From positions 39,758,118 through 39,822,117 of the forward strand of contig NC_053149.1 of NCBI RefSeq assembly GCF_016808335.1: DNA of 64,000 nt, in the 5' to 3' direction. Position numbers and translations under genes: made by a program. The notes beneath the pieces are model-generated. The model ran no database searches, was not told where the DNA came from, and saw only the letters and a list, made by a program, of their open reading frames with translations. Below are positions 34,831 to 45,864 of this stretch, one piece after another. This stretch comes from Panicum virgatum (lineage: Eukaryota > Streptophyta > Magnoliopsida > Poales > Poaceae). The first letter of the stretch is position 1. Each line of letters begins with the position of its first letter.

Positions 34831-36185
34831 TGTAAGGATCGGGTGCTCTAGCCTAAGAGGGGGAGGGAGTGAATTAGACTCTAATAAAAACTTAGACCTA
34901 TGACTCCAACTAGTTTGCACAAAACTTAAACTAAAACAAACTATCTAGATGTGCAACTAGATTGTTCTAGTGTGAAACCCTTATCCCAAAAGAGTTATGC
35001 ACCCTATAGCCTTTCCTAACAAGAAACTACTCTATGAAAGTAAAGGCACAAAGGTTGCAAGTAAAAAATGCGGAAGCTTAAAGAACGGGATAGGAGATAG
35101 CAAACTCTTGACGCGGGTGTTTATCTCGTGGTTCAGTTAGCCACAAAGGTACACCTACATCCACGTTGTTGTAGCACTCACTAAGAGTATTGCTACTCGG
35201 CCACCAAGTCTCTTCCGTGAATACAATCACCGTCACCTTGGCCCCGGGTTCCACTAAGGAGCTTCTCCACAAAGGATGGGGTCTCCACGTCCCCCGCACA
35301 AAGATGTCGTCGCCGCTCCACACCAAGTCGGAAGGTCGATGACGTTGCAATCACACTCACAAAGACTCAAGGCCTTGCAATCACACTCACTAAGAGCTAA
35401 TCCTTTACACAACACTCCCAAAGTGTGCTAAGGGCTAAGGATATGATCTTGATGCTTTTGTATGGCTTGGAGATGTTCTTTGGTGTGTGTGGGATGTCCA
35501 GCAACTCCAGCAATCTTCAAATGGCCGGGGTGAGGCGTATATATAGGCCACCAAGTCTTGTAGCCGTTGCACCAATGGTCAGCTGAAAATCTGCGTATCA
35601 CCGGAAGAACCAATGCCTCTGGCTGAGGTAGCGTCGGTTCTTCCGGTCACTCATAACCCGAAGTAGCCGTTGAACTCCTGACAGCTGACGTAGTGATCAC
35701 CGATTGAACCGATGCTTTGTACCGATGCATCACCGGTTCATCCGGTGCTTAAGAATCTTCTCCTGGGCGCTGACGTCATTGCACCGACGCAATACTCCGA
35801 TGCACCGTCGGTTGAACCGGTGCTGAAGAATCTTCTCCTGGGCTCTTGACATCGTCTCTGGAACATAGGACGCCCAATGCACCGATGCCCCTTTTTGACC
35901 CGTCGGTTCAACCGGTGCCTATAGGCTGACTTGGTTTCGATTCCCTTCTGCACCAGAATTCCATAGCGTCGGTTCTTCCGACTACCATCGGATGCACCGT
36001 AGGGGAACCCCCGTAGGGGCGGCCCTTCGGGCCTTGCTACGCCTATCTTTTCTTTCTCTTTGTCATCACTTGAACCTAAGCGCCTGAGAATGGTTATCTT
36101 AACAACTATATTAGTCCAAGTGTTGTGTTGTCATTCGATCACCAAAATCACTCAAAATAGCATAAAAGGTGCCATGTTCCTTACA
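34831..36185. mobile_element. Solo LTR (1,355 bp), TGTGG target duplication
   Basis: Begins TGTAAGGATCGGG and ends GTTCCTTACA, flanked on both sides by TGTGG (34,826-34,830 and 36,186-36,190). No internal retroelement sequence remains, as expected after recombination between two LTRs. It contains repeated accggttcaaccgg and cgatgcaccg strings (35,640-35,990). It is homologous, in opposite orientation, to the solo LTR at 47,739, including a conserved ggcccgaagggccgcccct block. Confidence 0.93.
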
Positions 36186-36289
36186 TGTGGTCATCATTTG
36201 TAAGACTTTGGCTATAGACATTCGTTCGTGGATGTTCAAGGCCAGAACAATTCCTTAATCTTAAAAAAAACTACAACATCCATGGGATC

Positions 36290-36709
36290 ATGGATCTCGT
36301 AAATAAATGACAACTAGGCTTTGAACCTCTTTTAATCGGACATAGAAAATTGACAACGATATGCTTAAATCTGCTTCCTTATTGTCTGTTCAGTTTGTCT
36401 TTCAAACAAAAAGCAATCAGATGATATACAAGAGGCTGTCTGATGGTCTGAACGTTTCCTCGAAACACATTCGATAGCATACAAGCACACCCCCACAGAA
36501 ATATGATCTGAACAAAATAAAAGGAAAATAGAAAAGAAAAACAGAGAGGTTGCGAAGTGCAGATACAATAAAAACAATTCACAGCTGCTTTCCTTCATCA
36601 TGGTTGCAGTAGAAAACAACTGCCCCAATGCAAAGCAATCCCCTAGTGCACGAACTTTTTTCTCAAACGCGCAGGAGAACTGCACATCATTATATTACGA
36701 GAAGAAACC
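36290..36709 (-). other. Probable VTI1 3' UTR
   Basis: This DNA downstream of the stop is conserved in the right arm at 59,640-59,965, which is the expected position of the 3' untranslated region. No unambiguous polyadenylation signal was fixed. Confidence 0.5.
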
Positions 36710-39558
36710 CTAGTGCATGAACTTGAAATACAGGATCACTAGGATGACCAAGACAAGGACGGCTATGACGAGACCGATGATCCACTTGTTTCTGTCCATT
36801 CTCCTCACCATGCCTCCAATGATCCTCCTGCTCTTGCCAACGTTGACATCAACGTCATCCAACTGCAGTGACAAATAAGGAGATTTGAATAACACATAAA
36901 ACAACCGCATGGTAATGGTGGATACCAGCTATATTTAACTCATGCGTAGCAACATGGACTATGTCATCATCCATCACAGATATTTGTTTCAACTTAAACT
37001 ATGTACTACAAATTGGTACTGATCAAGCTTATACTGCGTTTGACTAAGATCTTGTTTCCATAAAGCAAGTTGAAGCATTATATGATCCTATAACATTATG
37101 TCCTTGGTGATGTTTGGTTCAATTCATCTTGTTTATATTTTTTTATTTTCAGCCCCTTCAGTTCTATAATTTTACTAACAGCATGTGTCAATCAAAGTTT
37201 TCAAGAAGTAGCCCTTTTGCTTATACCACGACTCCTTAATTAGGTAAAATTCGTGACACCAAGTAGCCGGGCGTGACCCCAAGCAATTTGGCATTACCAA
37301 GTTGAAGTGTCACGCTAATCTATTTGCCGTGATCAAAAGGGCTAGCTCTTAAAATTATGGTTTTACACAAGTTATTACTCAAATAAAAAAATCAGGCTAG
37401 CCATCCCACTAAATAATTAATTCTTCTAAAGCTCTCTCCAAATTGACAGTGGGTTCAGTATTTTAAGCACGTGCTCTATAGTGGTATGTATGTCTTTAGG
37501 CATGCAATAAGAGGTGCACTTAATCAAAATGTGTAATTCTTGTCAATTACATCAGTCAAAAATAACAAAAATGGTAAGGGGAAATTCAAGGCATTAAAAA
37601 GCAAGTCTACGCATGACAAGAAATGAAATACAATGAAAAGTCAGAAAAACTCAGCTAATGTAGATACTACAAAGAACAAGGAAAAAATGGTGAAGGAAAG
37701 TATGTTAGGGTCTACAATTCTTAATGTTTGCAGATACCAAAAGGCATACATGAGACATTTTTTATAATAAACTATGATGGAAAGCTACATTTCATCTAAT
37801 CTGAAACACATTAAGGTAGGTAGAAACATGTCAATGACTTCCTTTCAACAAGTTGCATAGTACTGGAGCTTTAAAATAACTTCAGACCAAACCAAATGGC
37901 AAACAAAAAACAGACAATTAGTTCAGACAGAATTGGGTAAACAGTTACTTACTCCACGATGAGCATGCAAGAGAGATTGGCGCTGTTGACCCAGATCATG
38001 CAAGATGGAGACTCCAAGATCTTCCGTCTCCAGCATAGTTCTATGGCTATCTCTGAGCCTATCAGTTGTTTGGTTCTGTCTTTCAGTTGCCCTGAGCAGT
38101 CTTGATCTTTGATCAGCAGAAACCTGCATAATTATCCAAAATTCCAAATACATCATTGGACTTTCATGGAGACTGTCAACTTTCGATTGACAAGGTTGAA
38201 GGTAAAATAAAATAAACTAAGACTGATGATAAGTCAGAAATATGCACGTGCGAAAGGACAAGAACCTCATACTTAATCAGAATATGAATGTTGCCAGATG
38301 ATATGGCAAGGGCCTAGTTATCTGGATTCTGGATGGCGTATGCTACAGCATGTAGCACACGTTAGTAGCACTTTGCAGACATTATTCATAGTTTTCGCTT
38401 ATCCATACCATACAGGTGTACTCTTTAGAATCTCTGGAATGGTATAGAGCTGCTTCAACAAATATTTGATTCATATCTTCAATGAACAACATGGGAAACC
38501 ATGTGTTTCGTCACTCAGAGTGTCCATGATGAATTATGGATTCACTATACATCCATGAAACAACCAAAGAGCACAATTCTGACATTATCTCATACAAGGC
38601 ATTGTTTTTGTCCCAATCAGCACCACATCTCTAATTTGGAGGATTTAATGCTTCATTCACTTTAGTACTGATAGGAGCCTTGGAGACACTTGTATCCGAA
38701 TCATAGGGATAAAATTCCAGAACTGAAGCCAAATTAACACCAACCAAACACTTAAATTTGTTTGTATCATCCTAACCAATAGAAAATGATGGTTCAAGTA
38801 TAGACACACAATGCAAAACTTTGTTAACAAAGAAAAATCATGATTCACTACAAAGTAGGAATCATTCATGAGTTCCAAATAATAGCATACCCCCAATGCA
38901 TCAGCCATTCCTGACTCCAGCAACTCCTCCCTCGCCCCTTGCTGTGGGTTGCCACTGGTAATCCTCTTCAAGGCTCCCTTGAGGTTATTAAGATCTGACT
39001 TGTACTCCCTGATCTTTGCTAGTAGCCCAGCTCTAACGCTTGGTTGGAGGTTCCTTGCTTCAAGATCCATCTTTCTTATCTGAAAAAAAAAACCGATATT
39101 ACTGCTACTGCTATTCCAGAACATCGAATTATGCATATATGGCACCAGAAAAGAAAAACCATGTTCACACACTGCCTAGCCTGATCCTAAGAAGAAAATT
39201 TACACGATGATTATGGTCGATGCAAATTACGGTTCTAAGAAGGATCTTTCCTTAAAACAAAAAACAAAACAAGGGAGAAGGGAATACCAGTGCCTCGGCT
39301 CCATCGACGCCGGATTTGATCTCCGCCGCCTTCTGCTTCAGCTTCTCTGCAACAGAATCAACCAAACTTCCAATCAAGAAAGAACACTACGATTCAGAGC
39401 GAGACCCTGCCAAAGATTTCTTCCAGGAAATGGATAGATTTGGGGGTGGGGGGGACAGGGTTACCTCCTTGGAGGGCCGCGGCGGCGGTGCATTTGCGGG
39501 TGAGGGAGGCGGATGCCTCGCAGTACTGGCGCTCGTAGCCCTCGAAGACCTCGCTCAT
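36710..39558 (-). CDS. VTI1: VTI1-type Qb-SNARE (vesicle transport v-SNARE), intact five-exon gene
   Basis: Coding exons in order: 39,558-39,465 (94 bp), 39,346-39,288 (59), 39,079-38,891 (189), 38,123-37,953 (171), 36,862-36,710 (153). All introns have GT-AG borders and phases agree, giving 221 codons, the usual length for plant VTI11-type proteins. VTI1 SNAREs drive fusion of transport vesicles between trans-Golgi, prevacuolar compartment and vacuole. The protein starts MSEVFEGYERQYCEAS (VTI1 N-terminal helix), continues with IRKMDLEARNLQPSVR, then the SNARE helix (SADQRSRLLRATERQNQTTD through ETEDLGVSILHDLGQQR, the Gln being the zero-layer residue), and ends with RNKW and a C-terminal membrane anchor, IIGLVIAVLVLVILVILYF. 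The frame is open ~86 codons upstream of this ATG; family homology favours 39,558. Exons 1-4 lie in or next to the spacer of the inverted repeat; exon 5 is inside the left arm. Confidence 0.93.
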
Positions 39559-39971
39559 GGCGTCGCGATCTCGGTCCGGGTCGCCGACCGGGTTAGCCCC
39601 CTCGAAATCTTCTCTTGTGCGGCGCGATCGGGCTTGTCTTGTGGCCCGAGTCTGGAGGAGTCGCGGTGAAGGAAGAAGGAATTGGGAACGAAGGACACGG
39701 CTAGGACCCGTGAGCAGGGAGAGTTTTCCGCAAACCGCCTTCGAAACTCGAAAGCGCATTTTCGGCTTGTAGGCGCCCTTTTCCCTTTTTTTCCCCCCAC
39801 ACGGCTTCACAGCCATTCAGGGATTTGATGGCTTGATCCAGGAGCTGCTGGATAGAAAAGGTATTTGATGATTTGATCCATTCAGAAAAAAATAATTAAT
39901 TAGGGAAATTGATTTGTACCAGGAACTTTTTAGTTGATGGATCTGCACCAGAAAGTATTGGACGATTGATA
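39559..39971 (-). promoter_or_regulatory. VTI1 5' leader and putative promoter
   Basis: GC-rich leader immediately upstream of the VTI1 ATG, then a C-rich/T-rich stretch near 39,780-39,800 and AT-rich DNA beyond 39,850. No canonical TATA box was seen at a convincing distance. The CACTA-like terminus at 39,972 lies about 410 bp upstream of the start codon and limits the promoter on that side. Confidence 0.4.
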
Positions 39972-40900
39972 CACTACCAGAAAAACGAGCATTCGTCTGC
40001 ACCCCGTTAGTACTGGCCGTCTTTGACTCGGTACTAACTCGGTACTAACACATGCATTTAGTACCGGTTCTATAGTACAGTATCCACAAGAGCCATTTAG
40101 TACCAGCTAGAGTCATTAGTCGGTACTAAAGAGCGTCACTGACGCCGGGATATAACTATTGATAACTATTTACCGGTTGGTGGTTCCAGCTGGTACTAAA
40201 TGTCACCCAAAATATTTAGTACCAGATAGAGTCTACACCCGGTAAAAAAATACTCAGTTAGTATCGGGTGGAGCCTCCACCCGGTACTAACACACCTAAA
40301 AATATCTATCAACGACGGAAAGAGTGGCCAGCGGACTTTATCTGTTCATCCTCCCCCTTTCTCTCTTTTCCCTTATCTCTTCTCTCTTTCCTTCTCATTT
40401 CTCTCCTCACTCGAGCAGCCGGAGCAGGCGAGGGGCCGCTTGGGTGGCGAGCTCCTCCGGCGCGGCGCCCCCTGGCCAGTCGCGGCGACGCACGTGGGTA
40501 GTAGTGGCCCGGCGACGGCGGCCGCGGGTAGCTCCTCCGGCGCAGTGGAGATGCGCGAGCTCCTCCAGCGCGGCGCCACCAGTCAGTTGCGGCGACGCAC
40601 GCGGCCAGGCGGGGCCCGGCGGTGGTGGCGGACGCGACACGCGCGCAGGCGGCCGTGGAGATGCGCGCCTAGCGGACATGCGCGCCGGCGGCAGCGACGG
40701 AGATGCGCGCCGGCAGCCATGCGGCTACGGCTGGTGGTGGCTCGGCCCGCGCAGTCCCCCTGTAGGCGGGCGAGTTTTGAAGTGTTGTAGTTTTGGAGAA
40801 GCTCCGATATTTGTACAAAGAATAACTTGGGGAGGATAGGAAAAGAAGAAGACATACCGAAAGGAACAATGATGCAACATACAAAGTGTTGGACTATCCA
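39972..40900. mobile_element. CACTA-like element with ggtacta subterminal repeats and GC-rich cargo
   Basis: Begins CACTACCAGAAAAACG. Repeats of ggtactaa/ttagtacc occupy 40,000-40,290. A pyrimidine-rich zone and a GC-rich island (40,420-40,780) follow. The opposite terminus was not found, so the right edge is approximate. The GC-rich frames are open in several phases and have no recognised domain. Confidence 0.55.
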
Positions 40901-41223
40901 AAGTCACCATCGGATTATTTGGTGCTCACTACATTTTACTAGGCGTTGGAGCAATGAATTTTTTTACTGAAAAAACCAAGAACCGGTGGCACAGACGATT
41001 CGGTTTAGGTAAATGATCGGTCTACTAAAAATCCAAATTTAAAGAGCATATTCTTCACGTTTTGGGCCGAATGGCGACCTCCAGTCCACTGAAGGTCCTA
41101 AAAGTGTAAAAGTAGCCAAAAATGGAGGGAGGAGATGCAAGGAGGAGGGGGGAGGGGTGTTGTTCAACCCTTATCTAGAGGCTCAGAATTGCCTGCACTA
41201 GCCATCTCACCGTGATATCTTAG
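40901..41223. other. Intergenic spacer
   Basis: Mixed-composition DNA with no gene or boundary seen. Confidence 0.5.
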
Positions 41224-42208
41224 GCTCTGTTTGGATGTCGATATTGGAGCCATTGGCATTGAATTGGTTTCAATGCCAAATCAGACTAGTATTGGTATTG
41301 GGTTACAATACCAAAATCATTGTTTGGATGCAGATGAAATTGCTAGATGGAATCAAGGAGCAAGCGAATACCGATTCGTGTTTGGATGTTCATACCTGTG
41401 GCATTTGAGAATTGGCCATCTTCTTCTCCTTGCCAGAGAAGGCCGCCGTCTTCATCCGGGGCGGAGCTCCCCCGTGCTCGCCCACACCTTGCCGGCAAGG
41501 AAGGAGAAGGCAAGGGAAGACCGGTGCAGCACAGCTCGTCGGGGGAGGGAGGATGGGGGCGGCGCGACCCGTCGGCGGAGGGAGGACGGGGGGCGGCGTG
41601 GCTCACCAAGGGAGGGAGGATGGGGGCGGCGGGGCTCACCGGACGGGAGGAAGACGAGAAAGGGCGCCGGTCGTGAGGAAGAGGATGAGGGGCGCCGGTC
41701 GCGAGGAAGAGATGAAGGGAGGTCCCAGGGATAGAGATGGAGGAGGGCCGCAGCGGCGGAGATGGAGGGCCGCCGCCACCGGCCGCCGGCCGCGCACGAG
41801 ACGCCGCCACCGACCGTCGTGCCGTGGATCTTGGAGGGGTGAAAGGCAGGGGAGGGGAGGGGAGGGGGAGAGGCGCGTCCTGCAGAGCTCGGCCATGGAG
41901 ATGGTGAGGACCACCACCAGTCGTCCCTCCGCCCAGCCGCGCGCGAGCCTCGCCGGCGGCCGGATCTTGCGCGCAGACCTCGCCGGCGGCCTGACCTTGA
42001 GCTCGATTTTTTTTTGACTAGACGAACGAGGGGAGTCGCTGGGTGAATGCTTCACGATACTGATGGGAGGAGGCGTGCGCAAGCCTGCCGAATGCCGCGC
42101 TGTATTTGCTCGTTATTCTGTTTCCTAATTCTTTTGACATCCAAACGCGGGCATTGGTGGGAGCCAATTCCAATTCCGAATTCCACCCTCCAATATCGAC
42201 ATCCAAAG
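41224..42208. mobile_element. TIR element carrying a GC-rich captured segment
   Basis: Ends share TTTGGATGTCGATATTGGAG in inverted orientation (41,232-41,251, and its complement near 42,180-42,200). The outermost bases differ slightly (GGCTCTG against CACTGCC) and no target duplication was resolved. A GC-rich segment at 41,410-42,010 contrasts with the AT-rich ends. Its frames are Arg/Gly- or Pro/Ser-rich in several phases, so no protein is called. It resembles hAT or Pack-type non-autonomous elements. Confidence 0.65.
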
Positions 42209-42990
42209 GCAGTGTTATATGAATCGGGAGACTATATAGTACATTTGACCTATTTCACCTGTGGCTGAACCGATTCCACTAGTCCAACTATTGAACCACT
42301 AGTCTCACCGATTCCGTAACCAGCTTTTGGTTCAATGGCAACAGCTGGACTGCAGCGACTTGACCTACATATGATAGTGTATGGTTCGGTACAGAGTAAC
42401 GTCATGGTAGCACCGATGATGACTTCAGCCCAAGGCCCAGAGTGGTTGAACTAGTCTACCGTATAGTCTGTGAGGGAGAGGAGGAAGACTAATCAATTTT
42501 CTGTTGCAGTAATTACTCCTAATTGTGGAAATAAAAGAGAAGCACAAGCAAACGAAGACGACTGCATGTCTTCTGAGGAACGAGAGTACTCTATCCTGCC
42601 TGTGATAAGTGAATTGTCAACCGTGCGGTGTGATCGTGCGCTTGGTCTTTGGATTGCAGGTACACGGGCGTCGAGTGTCGACGGAGAGTTGCCGTGGAGG
42701 AGCTCAGGCCGGGCGGCAGCTGTGGCGTCCACTCCTGGATCGAGGGCGCAAGCGGCGACGGAAGGCGGGTTTCTTGGTTTGCGCCACAAAACCAAGGAGG
42801 CGGACGGCGGTTGAAGACGCCAAGTCGTGGAGGCACGGGCGTCGGTCTCGGGACTGACGGAGGCGACCGGCGTCGATGGCGTCTAGGGCCTCGCTGCGGG
42901 CGATGAGGTGACGGGCGTCGGGCGGCGTCTAGGGCCGTCAGAAGGCCGAGGCGGGAATGGCGTCTAGGGCCACGGCGTGGAGGCGGAAAA
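42209..42990. other. Spacer with no supported gene
   Basis: Contains inverted short motifs around accgattcc and a GC-rich stretch at 42,640-42,990 with overlapping open frames. No domain recognised. Confidence 0.4.
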
Positions 42991-44150
42991 CTTCCCGCGC
43001 GTGAGGTTTTGGCGGTTTTCTCAAAACCGGCCACCTACCCGGGTTTCACGGACCCTCCAAAACCACGGACCAGATCTTCATCAAGATGGCGGCATCATGG
43101 AGAAGACTTCGTTTCGAAGAAAGAACCTCAGCCGTCAGATGGGATCGTGTACAGGGGGATACTGCAGACCAACCGGTCTGACCGGTCCCTGGCACCGGTC
43201 TGACCGGTCCATGGAACCGGTCTGACCGGTCTCCGCGGGTATAAATATCCCTTCACTTGTATTAGGTCGTGTGGCTTTTTAAACTCGTCCGTGAATTGCT
43301 CTTTCTCCCAGGCTGCCACCCCTGTGTCTCTCTCCCCCGTTCTTCTCATTAGAGTAGAATTAGTCTATGGATTTGTGAGACTTTGTGTTGGATTTGATTG
43401 GGAAAGGAGGCCCTATCCTTCTTGTGCCCTCTGGGCTTTTTGAATCAATCCAATCCCCTCATTTTTGTGCCCTTGTGTGATGGATTTTGATTTCGTTTTT
43501 GGTGCACAAGATTGCGAGGATTCTACGAGCTCTTTGCTGTGATTCCCGTGTTTCTAGTTCTATCACAAACCCTCTGGAATCACGAGCTCTTTCGAATTTG
43601 GATTTCTTAAGGTCTTGAGAAAACCCCACCACTTTTGATCTCATCCCGAAATTCTCTTGCTATGAAGATCTTTAGGGTCAGATCCCTTGGGGATATGTTC
43701 ACGGGGTAGGTACGAAGCTTTCCTCCAAGTTTCATCAGATTTGGATTTCGTTTGCTCAAGATTTGTGGTTCAAAGTCTTATTCACGGGGTTTTCTGGGTG
43801 CCGACCAGTCAGACCGGTAGGCAAGACCGGTCAGACCGGTCTAGCCGTGTTCAGGCCCCCGACCGGTCAGACCGGTCAGTTGCACCGGTTAGACCGGTCC
43901 TGGCAGATCAGTTCTGCGGTTTCTCTCGATTTGTTTTCTATTTGCTTCGTGATTTCGCTCGCTCGTTCGAGGCCTTTTGTGTTGGTTTAGTTTCTCATAG
44001 CTATTCCAAACTTTGGTCAGAATATTTGAGGGCTTGAGTGATTTTTGGGATATAAGCCGACGGTTTAAGTTTCGAGAGAAATTTTGATCTGCTCCCATTA
44101 CTTTTGAAAACCGTCTTGAAAAGCGAACCGGGAAAATAATATAATCGCTG
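42991..44150 (+). other. LTR-like promoter segment with GACCGGTC arrays
   Basis: Two clusters of the GACCGGTCTGACCGGTC motif (43,165-43,232 and 43,800-43,900) lie on either side of a TATA box, tataaata, at 43,240-43,247. The first cluster ends about 10 bp upstream of that box. This arrangement resembles the Ty3 LTRs of the window, but the sequence is otherwise different and LTR ends and duplication were not found. It may be a decayed LTR of a third, related family, just upstream of DUF247-B. Confidence 0.45.
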
Positions 44151-44412
44151 GTCGGCCAGTCTTGCTTTCCCATCGCACACATTCTAGTCGTGCGCGTTCC
44201 TGGATACTTGCCTTGCTGGGTGGGTCGGGGGTGTTACTGTTACCTGTCGGTGGGATGGGTGTTGTAAAGTGCTGGCCGGCTGGTGGCCAACAACTTCAGC
44301 TTCCTTCCACCTCAAAGTCCTGTTGGTAGCAGCGAGCTGATCTGAAAGAGGTGCTTGTCTCGCTCGCTCTCCCCATTAGTAATTTTGTGAAGTTGAGACG
44401 CCGGACGTCAGC

Positions 44413-45661
44413 ATGGCGAGCGTCGCGTCGTTGGAAGCTTCAGTACAGGCAACGTTGCGCACTATACGAGCGCAGGAGGCGGAGGCGCAGGCGCAGGCGC
44501 AGCCGTTCACCATCTTTCGCATCCCCGCCTACATCCGTGAGAGAAACCGGACCGCCTACGAGCCGCGCATGGTGTCCATCGGCCCCTACTACCATGGCGC
44601 CGCCACCCTCCGCAGCATGGAGGACCACAAGTGGCGCTTCCTCAACCACCTCCTGTCTCGTAACCCCAAGGTCAGCTCGTCCGTCCTGATCCAGGAGATG
44701 CGATCCCTGGAGGCCACGGCTCGGGCGTGCTACAGCGAGCGGCCCGCCGCCCTCGACTCCGACGACTTCGTCCGGATGCTCCTCCTCGACGGCTCCTTTA
44801 TCCTCTAGTTCTTCTTCAAGTTGCACACCAAGGAGCCCGACGCGTTCTCCGACGTCGGCTGGGGCCTCACGCTCATCACGGCCGACTTGTTCTTGCTGGA
44901 GAACCAGGTCCTGTTTTTCGTCCTCGAGAAGCTCTACGACGTCGTCGCGGGCCTGCGGCACGGCAGGGAGTTGCTCGTCAACCTCTTCCTCCAGTACACC
45001 AGCGACAAGCAACCCATCACGCGCCCGTCCAGCGACTCCGAGATCCTACACCTCCTTCACCTGTACTACGCGAGCTTCGTGCCCAAGCTGTCGCCGGAGG
45101 TCAGGTTCTCCTGGGCGACGAATGCTGCGGTGATACCATCGGCTACAGCATTGAGCAACATAGGGGTGACCTTCGTCGTGAACCGGGCCCCCGCGCGGGA
45201 CGATGGAGATGCCCCTCCTCGAGATCGACGATATCAAGGCGCCGATCCTCGGCAAACTGATGGCGTTCGAGCAGACCCGGAGGGATGCGGATGTCGGCGT
45301 GCTCACCAGCTACGTGCGGCTCATGAGCATGCTCATCCCCACGGCGGACGACGTGGCGCTGCTCCGCCGGAACGGCATATGGGGCAAAGTGCGGACCAAC
45401 GACGAGGAGGTGGCCCGGTTCTTCAGCCATCTCGGGGACGGCGCCGTTACCAAGTACGACTGGGTGTTGGCTGGGCTGTGCTGGGACGTGGATCAATTCT
45501 GCAACTCGTGGCGGCGCAAGAACTGCGCAGCGCTCAAGCGCACGGAGCTCATGACCATCTACTTCCGCAGCCCATGGTCGGTCATTTCCGTCGTCGCGAC
45601 AGCGCTCATCATTCTTCTCACGGCTACGCAGACGTACTACACCATATTTCCTAGAAAATAA
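44413..45661 (+). pseudogene. DUF247-B, disabled by a nonsense codon and a 35-bp deletion
   Basis: Single-exon DUF247 gene in the spacer between the arms. The start MASVASLEASVQATL aligns with the other copies. Family blocks seen: MVSIGPYYHGAATLRSMEDHKW, the FVRMLLLDGSFIL block, LLENQVLFFVLEKLYD, LHLYYASFVPK, LMAFEQT and the C-terminal membrane segment SPWSVISVVATALIILLTAT. Lesions relative to A and C: TAG at 44,806-44,808 where they have GAG (in FILEFFFKW), and loss of 35 bp at about 45,202/45,203, which shifts the frame. After the shift the frame stays open to the natural stop at 45,659-45,661. It is more diverged from A and C than they are from each other, so it looks like an older paralogue than the arm duplication. 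Confidence 0.92.
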
Positions 45662-45724
45662 AATGATTGCAATGTTATAGCATGCATGTTCTGCTTCTTA
45701 TTAGGAGTATACTTTTTGGCTGGT

Positions 45725-45842
45725 TTGTCAACTAACTAGCCCGCAGTACTTTTCTCTCACACCAAATCAGCACCGGCCACCAGCTATCAACCAGTCCGCA
45801 ATACTTTTCTCATAACAAATCAGCACCAACCACCAGCTATAG
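45725..45842. repeat. Imperfect tandem duplication, unit about 58 bp
   Basis: Two copies of a unit containing gcagtacttttctc, then caaatcagcacc and ccaccagctat, lie directly downstream of DUF247-B. Confidence 0.7.
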
Positions 45843-45864
45843 CTAGCCGAACAAAATGAAACGA

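Larger units (their letters stand above)
15255..37620 (+). repeat. Left arm of a giant inverted repeat
   Basis: Blocks of this arm match the reverse complement of 47,585-64,000 in mirrored order: 15,255-15,515 with 63,745-64,000; 16,645-17,255 with 62,990-63,735; 17,340-17,866 with 62,060-62,830; 19,102-19,810 with 61,500-62,060; the two parts of DUF247-A with DUF247-C; 36,275-36,960 with 59,480-59,990; 36,960-37,260 with 53,463-53,855; 37,260-37,620 with pieces between 47,585 and 49,456. Intervening DNA is mostly transposon inserted in one arm only. The inner edge, about 37,620, lies in VTI1 intron 4. Confidence 0.9.

Noticed and set aside
36710..39558. Calling this gene a novel plant SNARE (NPSN).
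   Set aside because: The N-terminus MSEVFEGYERQYCEAS, the 221-codon length and the SNARE/anchor sequence fit VTI1, not the longer, different NPSN N-terminus.
41343..42082. Overlapping frames of 150-200 codons in the TIR element at 41.2 kb.
   Set aside because: Open in both directions at once, Pro/Ser- or Arg/Gly-rich, no recognisable domain.
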